Shown here: in pieces, positions 1 to 6,607 of the stretch
Position numbering within the stretch: the first letter of the stretch is position 1
Layout of the letters: each line of letters begins with the position of its first letter
Assembly: GCA_009602725.1 (NCBI GenBank)
Contig: WELB01000255.1
Coordinates: 35,090-55,010, forward strand
Length of the DNA stretch: 19,921 nt
Direction of reading: 5' to 3'
Source: Spirogloea muscicola
Lineage: Eukaryota > Streptophyta > Zygnematophyceae > Spirogloeales > Spirogloeaceae
The notes under the pieces: model-generated
Database searches by the model: none
What the model saw: the letters and a program-made list of their open reading frames with translations, nothing else
Told to the model about the DNA's origin: nothing
Made by a program: the position numbers and the translations under genes

Positions 1-126
1 GGCGGGGGGGGGGGGGGGGGAGGAGGGAGGTACGGGGTCACCTCCCCCCTTATTGGGCCCCCCTCCCGCGCCATTACGACATAACATCAAGCTTTTATCG
101 AAATAGCTCTACTAATGTAAAGCAAA

Positions 127-175
127 TGGCTGTGATATAGTAAGCTCATTTGTGAGAGAGGCCAGCCCAAAAGCT
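127..175 (-). repeat. Hairpin repeat H1, interrupted
   Basis: This copy reads 'aatggctgtg' and then 'agagaggccagcccaaaag', as in the copies near 11741 and 13049. It is split by about 20 extra bases (roughly 137-156). The extra segment ends in TGTG, the same four bases that precede it, which looks like a small insertion or a local duplication. Confidence 0.55.
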
Positions 176-547
176 ATGTGCGGCTAAAATAACACTGAAT
201 GAGCTACCATCCCCCCCGGTTCTAACCACCCAAACTGCCGCGCGTAAACTGCAGCGGTTAGAGTAAACGCAGCTCCGAAATTTGCGTCCATTGTGAAGAG
301 CCCCCCCCTCCCTCGTGTCCCCCGTGGATGATCGTCATCTCGTTGAGGCCGCCGCCGCGCCTGCGGTCCGATCGCTGGATCCGGCGGCTCCGCTGCGCCC
401 CCCCGCTACCGGGGGGCTGGGGGCCCGGTCGCCGGGTGCCGACAAAGCGGCCCGTTGCGCGCTCGTTGCGGCCGAGGGTTCGAGTCGCGCCACAGAAACG
501 GCAGAGGCCCAGGGCGAGAGGGCACCGGCACTGCCAAGAGGAATAGA

Positions 548-660
548 AAGGGGCTCGCCCATTGAGGACAGGGGCTGGAAAAGCCAGCCCAAAAAAGATT
601 GAACAAAGTACGACAATGGGGCCAGGGAAGCGCTAATAAAAACAAGCACAATAAGAAACA
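548..660 (-). repeat. Hairpin repeat H2
   Basis: Reverse-oriented long copy. The core at 571-590 pairs GGGCTGG with CCAGCCC in reverse complement, next to 'ggggctcgcccattgagga'. Its reverse complement aligns over more than 100 bases with 12780-12920. Confidence 0.8.
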
Positions 661-678
661 CAAAGCAGCTACGTATAC

Positions 679-745
679 TTAGTAACCCCTGCTAAGCAGC
701 CTCAGGTCAGAGAAGCTAGGCTCCTGGAAGTGGGTTCCCAGGCCA
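679..745 (-). pseudogene. Repeat-borne coding fragment P7 (C-terminal part)
   Basis: On the minus strand this reads GTHFQEPSFSDLRLLSRGY followed by a TAA stop at 679-681. It matches the end of fragments P1 (SDLRLLTRNY) and P6 (SDLHLLTRGY). Protein family unknown. It is flanked on both sides by hairpin repeats. Confidence 0.55.
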
Positions 746-757
746 GAGCCAGAGAGC

Positions 758-829
758 GAGCAAGCGCGGCCAGATTAACTGGTGGCTGGGAGAGGCCAGC
801 CCAAAAGAATGGACAAGGTCTGAAGGAGT
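758..829 (-). repeat. Hairpin repeat H3
   Basis: The reverse complement matches 13445-13515 almost base for base over more than 50 bases, including 'ccagttaatctggccgcgcttgct'. The core hairpin is at 783-802. This is the closest pair of repeat copies in the window. Confidence 0.8.
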
Positions 830-948
830 CGGAAGCAGCAGCGAGGGGCGAAATAGCTCTTCAAGTGCAAGGCCGCCATTGCCTTGCATTGTGAGGCCAG
901 CCCAAGGGACACAGGATATATGATGTAGGGATATAAGCCGAAAGCACC

Positions 949-1062
949 CGGCTCCGCTTTATGTAACCCCAGCTTTGCACTAGCTTTTGCCTAAACGTAT
1001 TGGCTTGATTTTGCGCCTATTAATCCATGCGCACCGGCTGCGCCTTCTCTGTCGAGATCCGC
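949..1062 (+). repeat. Repeat unit T, copy 1
   Basis: Shares 'ggctccgctttatgta', 'ccccagctttgcact', 'tgcctaaac' and 'attggcttgat' with copies at 2245 and 2678. Function unknown. Confidence 0.65.
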
Positions 1063-1311
1063 CCTCGGGATCCGTGATCGCCAGGCGGTCCACTGTGACG
1101 ACAGATTCCATCAGCGGCGGGCCGGATATGGCCCCGCCCCTGCCATCGCGCCGGTCACACGCCATCACCATCTAGAAGAAGCGGCTCATCGTGACGGCCG
1201 TCTAGAAGAGAAGGCACAACCACCATGGGAGGCGAAGCGTCCTGCCACCTCGACCAACCCCGGCCCCCCTTGGCTTGGGTGTCACTCCTCGTGCCAAGAG
1301 GGTGGAAGGGA

Positions 1312-1395
1312 GTGTCTGGCCCCTTCTCGTCCTTTGTTCATTCTTTTCTGGGCTGGCTTTTTCCAGCCCCTATCCTCAATGGGCGAGCCCTTCCT
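1312..1395 (+). repeat. Hairpin repeat H5
   Basis: Clear forward copy reading 'ggccccttctcgtccttt', 'gttcattctttt', then the perfect hairpin GGGCTGG/CCAGCCC at 1350-1369, then 'tcaatgggcgagccc'. Nearly identical to 12846-12917. Confidence 0.85.
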
Positions 1396-1439
1396 TCCTG
1401 AGTGTGGGCCCACCTCCATCAGCAGCAGCAAAGGGAAGT

Positions 1440-1500
1440 GCTCGCCCATAGAGAAGAGGAGCTGGCAAAGCCAGCCCAAAAAGAATGGACAATGTCCAAA
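1440..1500 (-). repeat. Hairpin repeat H6
   Basis: Reverse-oriented copy with its core at 1461-1477, followed by 'aaaaagaatggacaatgtcc'. With H5 it forms an inverted pair separated by about 45 bases, so 1331-1495 can fold back on itself. Confidence 0.8.
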
Positions 1501-1533
1501 GCCAAAGGAGACTCACATTCCATCTCACTTTGC

Positions 1534-1747
1534 TGACTTCAACGCCGCTGGCTCGTGGGCTCAGGTATATCGTATGCGATTGTCCGTCTTTCAGCCGTCC
1601 ATGGCCCACGCCTTGCATCTGCGTGCTGGCCGTGCTCTCGCTGCAGCCTCCGGCTTTCGTCAGGGGGATAGGTTTCCGGCAGCTAGTCTGTCGGATTTGA
1701 GGCTCCTCACTCGTAACTACAGAGTGGTCCAGCCTCCCCCGTTCTGA
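1534..1747 (+). pseudogene. Repeat-borne coding fragment P1
   Basis: The open frame contains AQVYRMRL, HLRAGRALAAASGFRQG and SDLRLLTRNY and runs to a stop at 1747. Fragment P6 near 13225-13404 has the same residues but different codons: over the two blocks AQVYRMRL and HLRAGRALAAASGFRQG, 25 of 25 residues agree and 17 codons differ synonymously. This pattern shows descent from a protein-coding sequence under selection. There is no convincing start codon, and the fragment lies between hairpin repeats H6 and H7. I do not recognise the family. It may be a remnant of a mobile-element protein or an exon of a duplicated host gene. Confidence 0.6.
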
Positions 1748-1792
1748 CATAGCATCTTCAGGCCCCTTCGTAGCTGCAATTTAGGCCCCTCC

Positions 1793-1862
1793 ATCATTTG
1801 GCCCCTTCGAACCTTTGTCCATTCTTTTTCGGGCTGGCTTTTCACAGCCCTTGCCCCCCCCG
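1793..1862 (+). repeat. Hairpin repeat H7
   Basis: Forward copy 'tttggccccttcgaaccttt', 'gtccattcttttt', with the core 'gggctggcttttcacagccc' at 1831-1850. It follows fragment P1 as the right-hand member of an inverted flanking pair with H6. Confidence 0.75.
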
Positions 1863-2094
1863 GGAGTGCCACTTCTCTTCCATCACTGGCGTTGGCCAAG
1901 GGCGCGCCATCCTTGGACAGGTCGTCTCCGTCTGTCCGCTGAAGTACCAAACGCCACCTTCAGCCGTGGTCGCCCTTGCTTTACTGAGCTCTCGAGCCTA
2001 AGATTTCGCTTCGATGACACACAATGTTTGCACTTCCTCTGCCCTTAAGTTTGGCTTGGCGTCCCTCTCACTGATGATTTTGCACCGTGCGCCT

Positions 2095-2150
2095 CCTCTT
2101 GTCTCAGCTTTGACTTGCGGCTGCTCACTAGAGGTTATCGAGCGCCCATT
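2095..2150 (+). pseudogene. Short remnant of coding fragment (P8)
   Basis: Reads DLRLLTRGYRAP at about 2113-2148, matching the C-terminal motif of the repeat-borne fragments. Only this part survives, immediately before hairpin repeat H8. Confidence 0.45.
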
Positions 2151-2164
2151 CGTGGTGTCCGCTT

Positions 2165-2220
2165 TCCGGCCCCTTCGGACCTTGTCAATCTCTTCTGGGC
2201 GGGCCTTCCACAGCCATTGC
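2165..2220 (+). repeat. Hairpin repeat H8
   Basis: Diverged forward copy: 'ccggccccttcggaccttgt' followed by a weakened hairpin core at 2196-2215 (gggcgggc...acagcc). Confidence 0.65.
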
Positions 2221-2244
2221 TGGAATCACTTCTTCTGCGAATAG

Positions 2245-2350
2245 GGCTACACCTTGTGTAGCCCCATTCCTGCCACTAGCCTTTGCCTGAACAGTATACT
2301 GGCTTGATCTGGCCTCCCGTTCATTTCATGCGCACAGTGCACCTTCTTTC
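2245..2350 (+). repeat. Repeat unit T, copy 2
   Basis: Contains 'gtagccccattcctgccac', 'tgcctgaacagtatactgg' and 'catgcgcacagtgcacctt', which align with the copies at 949 and 2678. Confidence 0.65.
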
Positions 2351-2411
2351 TTTCTCCTTGTCAATTCCCAAAGAAAGTGGCATCCCACGTTCCAGTGGAG
2401 ACGGGCAATTT

Positions 2412-2472
2412 TCGGCCCCTCCAGGTTGTGCACGTCACTTTGGGCTGGCCTTTCACAGCCATCGCCACCTCT
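2412..2472 (+). repeat. Hairpin repeat H9
   Basis: Diverged forward copy with the core 'gggctggcctttcacagcc' at 2442-2460. Confidence 0.65.
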
Positions 2473-2527
2473 TTCAAAATTACTTCGTTGTTTTGTTGCC
2501 TTAGCCCCTCTAAGCTAATCTTTATTC

Positions 2528-2602
2528 TTACCATCTTACTGGCTTGGCTCAGCCTCCCTTTCGCTTAGTGCTCATTGCGCGCCCTCTCTTTGTGCTCACC
2601 CC
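2528..2602 (+). repeat. Repeat unit T, partial copy 3
   Basis: Reads 'ttactggcttggctcagcct' and 'gtgctcattgcgcgcc', matching the second half of the unit. Confidence 0.5.
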
Positions 2603-2677
2603 ATGGGTAGTGAAGTCCCCTCCCAGCCGGCTTTCGTACTCTTACTTTGGAAAGATAGCCATCAGCCCCGCTCAGCA

Positions 2678-2790
2678 TAGGGCTCCGCTATATGTAGCCC
2701 CATGCTTTGCACTGGCGTCTGCCTGAACAGGGTACTGGCTCGATGTGGCTCCTTCACATTCATGTGCACCTCGCGGCTTCTCAGACTGTT
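2678..2790 (+). repeat. Repeat unit T, copy 4
   Basis: Reads 'agggctccgctatatgtagc', 'tttgcactggcgtctgcctg', 'aacagggtactggctcgatg' and 'catgtgcacctcg'. It is close to copy 2. Confidence 0.65.
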
Positions 2791-3111
2791 GATGTAGATA
2801 TGACACCCTCTGCATGCACTCGGCTGGCTTTACAGCTGGCTTTGACAAAATATAATTTCTTCAGGGAAACATCTCTTGTTGTCTCGTGCTTCTTCTCTCT
2901 GCTGCGCAATGAGAACCCTTGGCTTGTCAACTGCCGTCCGGTATTCGTGCATCAGAAAAACGACCTCTACGTGCTGACTCGTGGATCCTGAGCAGGTCGG
3001 CTTAACAGCAGGTGATGTACATCTGTCAACGTGCTTGCCCTGCAGTTGGCCACTGAGGGGCCCTCCATCGCTCCATAAACACTCCATTCCTTGAGCATGT
3101 TTAGGTTAGAG

Positions 3112-3124
3112 CCCTAAACCCTAA
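3112..3124 (+). promoter_or_regulatory. Telobox-like element CCCTAAACCCTAA
   Basis: Two near-adjacent units of the TTTAGGG-type repeat (complement strand) lie about 140 bases upstream of the LisH exon. Plant telo-boxes (AAACCCTA) are known promoter elements of growth and cell-cycle genes. A regulatory role here is inferred from position only. A short interstitial telomere scar is the alternative. Confidence 0.45.
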
Positions 3125-3263
3125 TCCCCGGCCTCTTTGAAAGGGCTCACTCAAAAGGAGCGCGGGCTGCGCCGCGGGGTTCGAAATTTCGAACTCTCGG
3201 CCGCCTCGAGGCAGGCAGCCCGCCGCAGCGCCGGCAGCCCGGCGCCTCCGGCGGCGGCGGCGN

Positions 3264-5819
3264 GTGCAGCAGTACCTGGAGGACCAGCGGCTGCCGGCCA
3301 CGCTGGCCGCATTCCGCCGCGAGGCCGCCCACATGCTCTGCGCCGCCGCCAAGGTCAGCGGCGGTGGAGGCGCCGGCGCCGCCGCCGTGTCATGCGGCGC
3401 CTGCGCCGGCGGCAGCGCCATCGCGGGAGCCTCCTGACGTGCCGGCCCTCCTCCGCCTCTGCGGCGCAGGCGTCGAGGGCGATCCGCAGCCTGGAGGCCA
3501 TCCTGGACGAATTTATCGCGCTCAAGGGCCGCGAGAGCTGGGTTCACGACGAGCTGCGGCGCTCGGAGCAGCTCGCGCGCTCCGTCGGCGCCGCGCTGGA
3601 CGGCTTCCGGCAGCGCGGCGGCGGCGCTGCTGCGCTCGGTGAGGCGGCTGAGCCACGGTGTAGTCCGCAGAGCTCCTCCGTCGACGGCAGAGCTTCACAG
3701 CCACATGCTTGCTCGTGGGCCACAGCTCTTGGCTCTCCTTGTTTAGGCCAAAGGACGGAATCGAACCCTCATCTATGAATTCGCAATCTAACGCATCATC
3801 TTACTGTTACTTAGTTACTTAGTTACTTACTTAAAATAGATTAAATCTGCCTCTCCTTGAGATCGTTCCCACTGTGCGACTGCACAATTGCCGCGGCTAA
3901 TGGCGCACAAAAAAGAATGCGGTACACAAATTCTTTTGTGTGTGCTTCTCCTTGCAGCTCCAGGGCCGCACATCAAGGCCAAGGCTGCGGACGCAGAACC
4001 CATGCCGGCAGCGGCGGCCGCCCAGCACGCCACGGCCAGGGCCGGGAGGAGGGCCAGGGCGTGGCACGGCGCAGCAGCCGGTCCTCACCGCAAGGAGAAT
4101 GGCGGCCAGGCCAAGCTAAAGCCAGTTGGGCCAGTGCACTGCAATTCTCCCTCGTATGCTGTCGTCGCGCAAGACGGCGCAGCGGCGGTGCGCGTCGCTG
4201 GTGGCGCCGGCGGCGGCGGCAATGGCGTCGTGCCGCCACCCGACGAGGGTATCGAGGGCCCCAGGCAAGCGGTCCTGGCGACGCCAGCCGCGGCGCTGGG
4301 AGCGCCTTGCTCGCAGCTGCACCGGAACCTCTTCCCCGCCAGCGTCAGGCTTGCGGCGTCTCCTCCCTCCTCCACCGGTGCTTTCCGCCTGCCTCCTGGC
4401 CATCGTTTGTCGCTGCTCGTCGCTGCGCAGCTCCAGATGTGGGAGTGGGCCACCTCTCCTGGCAGCTGAGACGTGGGTTGTGTCGCAGACTCTCCAGTCA
4501 CTGGCAACGCCGCCACGGTCCTGGGCGTTGCCAGACAGGCTTCCCCGCTGCCGTCTACGTCGCCGAGCCAGCAGGCGCAGCAACCTGGGTCCTCTGGACA
4601 CTGCCCACAAATCTCGCAGGAACGCCAGACCCTAAGCGAGCACCAGTCGAGTCCTAAGGACTGGCGGTGTATGTCCGTGGCACCCGCTTCTGGCGAAGCG
4701 CTGGAAGCGTTGCCGTCCCCGGACGCTCCATGCCTTCAGGCGCTCTCCCCCATCGCCAAGAGCTTGCTGCGACATGATGGTCCGGCGGCCCGGTCGCCGA
4801 GTAGCGCCCGTAAGCGGTCCAACCCCAAAAAGCGGACGCGCACGACAAGCTGCCATTCTCCAGGTACTTCCAACATAAGCACTTCGTTAGCACTTCAGAG
4901 ACTTTACTGTGCAGCGCACAGTAAAGTCTCACAGTTGAGTGCTTGCGCAATGATTCTATTAGTTATGTAATCATTAAATCTCCATCTTCATAAATCTGCT
5001 GCCGGAGCAAGGTGTCAGACAACGCCTCATGCTCCTTGGCAGTGTATTGCATGTTGTAGCTAAACCTGCTGAGACGCGCACCTACAGTGAGTACCAGATT
5101 GTCTTAGCCTGAAACTTCATCTTTCTGTGACTTGGATGCAGCGGCGGAGGGCGCGAAGCATGGCCATGAGGCCCCGCCGCCACATGACGGCCTTTCCACT
5201 GGCAGTTCAGCCAAGCCCAGGCTGTCCGGAGCTGCAGTCAAGGACAGCAACTCAAGGGACGAACTTCCATGGCATGACACACTAGCCCAGCCGTCAGCCA
5301 CTGGCGACAAAGAGGCCGAGCAGCCCCTTGCTGCTGGAGACCCTGCCCTCAATGACTGCAACTTTGAGGAGCCGCTTGATGAGACCAGCTTCCGGGCAAT
5401 GGTGAGCGACATGTTTGCAAGCGACATGGACCTGCCCGGGATGATCGCCGAGGCGATCAATTCGGCTTCAAGCAGAGGCCCTTGTCAGGAGGGACTTAGT
5501 GGCAGGTACAGGAACTTTTTCTTCCACTTCTCAGCATGTCATCCAGCAGCTAAGCCTAGGAAGATTGTGCTAAATCTTCGGCAAGGTTACGATAAACCCT
5601 TCCTGACAAGAATCGTCTTGTCGTGCCAGGCATGAGGCCCTGGCGGAGGTCAGCTTGGAACTGGAGGGAAATGTGGGCGACCTAGCCGTTGACGACATAC
5701 TAGATGCTATCTCAACTGACACTCATATGGCTGAGCTTCTGGAGGAGCTCGCCTGCAAGCCAGTCCTCCCTGCTGCCGGAGAGCAGCCACAGGAGCTGCT
5801 GTGCTCAATACAGTGCTGA
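3264..5819 (+). CDS. NPAT-like LisH-domain protein, 5'-incomplete
   Basis: Exons: <3264-3353, 3470-3638, 3958-4377, 4489-4863, 5142-5505, 5630-5819 (stop TGA 5817-5819). They total 536 codons including the stop, and the phases (0,1,1,1,2) fit at every junction. Exon 1 encodes a LisH-type helix pair (VQQYLEDQRLPATLAAFRRE). Exon 2 encodes LEAILDEFIALKGRE, which resembles the block after the LisH motif in animal NPAT, the histone-gene coactivator of the histone locus body. The middle is low-complexity (Ala/Gly/Pro/Ser) with a basic stretch KRSNPKKRTR (4812-4841) that could be a nuclear localisation signal. The C-terminus is acidic and helical (MVSDMFASDMDLPGMIAEAI; LAVDDILDAI). No ATG is visible in frame before the N at 3263, so the start is missing or hidden. 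An in-frame TGA at 4467-4469 falls inside the proposed 111-base intron 4378-4488. The NPAT link rests on recalled motif likeness; the LisH call is firmer. Confidence 0.8.
3746..3795 (-). other. tRNA 3'-half-like fragment within an intron
   Basis: The minus strand reads GAGGG-TTCGATT-CCGTC, a T arm with the B-box GGTTCGATTCC, then CTTTGGCC like an acceptor 3' strand. It is preceded by a possible anticodon loop TTGCGAA (anticodon GCG). No D arm or matching 5' acceptor strand follows upstream, and the T stem has one mismatch. It is therefore a fragment, perhaps of a SINE or an inserted organellar tRNA, and not a working tRNA. Confidence 0.45.
3802..3833 (+). repeat. (TTACTTAG)n-type microsatellite
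   Basis: 'ttactgttac' followed by 'ttagttacttagttactta', in intron 2 of the LisH gene. Similar TTACT-rich tracts occur at 8211-8250 and 9852-9900. Confidence 0.7.
4378..4488 (+). other. Probable cryptic intron removing an in-frame stop
   Basis: The boundaries are ACCG|GTGCTT and GTCGCAG|AC, phase 1 on both sides, 111 bases. The segment holds the TGA at 4467-4469. CTGAG near 4466 could serve as the branch site about 20 bases before the acceptor. Without splicing, the same frame is open on both sides of the single stop. Confidence 0.55.
4898..4930 (+). repeat. Perfect 15-bp inverted repeat in an intron
   Basis: GAGACTTTACTGTGC at 4898-4912, loop AGC, and its exact reverse complement at 4916-4930. 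Partial pairing extends outward (AGCACTTCA on the left, TTGAGTGCT on the right). It lies in intron 4864-5141 of the LisH gene. Confidence 0.8.
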
Positions 5820-6607
5820 TGATTGTGCGGGAGCACAGCTGACATTGGAATGGCTGTAGTAGGCCGATTCTACTGTGCATATACCATACAAACTACATCT
5901 CAGCATGTCTTTCAATGCCGATAGCAACTTTTGGTTTTGGCTCACATATCAAAGCCACTGAGTTGCGTCATCCTTGTTGCCCAGCATTGTCGTATATCCG
6001 ACCAGCCACAAGTGACACTTATTGTGTTGCACTTGCCTGTCAAGATGAGCATTAGTATAGCAAAGCGAGCCCAGAGCACCGCTGCGAATGTAGAAGTTGG
6101 ACTTGTGAGGCAGGGTAGAGATTTGCGCTTCAGGTCCCAGGATCTGGGAACACTGACTACATTTTCCTGACAGTGGTACAGAGATGGTTGCCATCCCATG
6201 TCGCCCAAAAGCCTTGCGGCTGCTCGTTCAAGGGCGAGTACCCTGCCCTTCATTCGACCTGACTAGAGTAGTAGCACATCAACTGGTAGTGCACCTCAAT
6301 TTGGGGTACTCCTATTACTCTGATGGCAGCACTACATCAACTACATGCCAGGCAACTCTTCTGACTGCAAGAAGTAGATTGCTTCCCTATATGCCAGCTT
6401 TGGGTAGTCTACCAGCAATCAGCTCTTGCTGTAGCAATCCTTGCTCAACGACCAGGCCACAGTGCTTCATTCCTCGACTGTGGACACTACGCTGCAAGTC
6501 CAGAGGACAGTGCACATAAGCACCAGCCTCTACAGAGAGGATTTGCCCACTGCAGAACGGGAAGGATCATGGTGAGGGAGCTCAAAATCTGTGTGTGGGG
6601 CTGTCCA
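5820..6607. other. Convergent intergenic spacer
   Basis: Lies between the 3' ends of the LisH gene (+) and the LysM-M23 gene (-), so it should hold both 3' UTRs. I saw no TGTAA-type algal poly(A) signal for either gene, and no repeat family or credible ORF. Confidence 0.6.

Larger units (their letters stand above)
1..3263. other. Repeat-rich region without an intact gene
   Basis: The stretch begins with an almost pure G run (about 5-20) and contains many diverged copies of three repeat families that also fill 11330-13510. No long open frame here looks like a conserved intact protein. The open frames present are short, and most follow the repeat units. A GC-rich block at 300-545 has an open frame but no recognisable motif, and I see nothing firm in it. 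The last 150 bases are probably the 5' flank of the LisH gene that follows. Confidence 0.75.

Noticed and set aside
470-500. A B-box-like 'gggttcgagtc' suggesting a tRNA
   Set aside because: No surrounding cloverleaf can be formed.
1350-1400. Helitron 3' end (hairpin followed by CTRR)
   Set aside because: No consistent CTRR-type terminus follows the hairpin in the copies.
1-3100. CRISPR-like array from repeated hairpin units
   Set aside because: Copies are diverged, irregularly spaced and in both orientations, and the context is eukaryotic.
3746-3795. A working tRNA gene
   Set aside because: No D arm, no 5' acceptor strand and a mismatch in the T stem.
3857-4657. A 266-codon plus-strand open frame
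   Set aside because: Arg/Ala/Gly-rich composition typical of a shifted frame in GC-rich DNA. The neighbouring frame fits the splice phases of the LisH gene on both sides.
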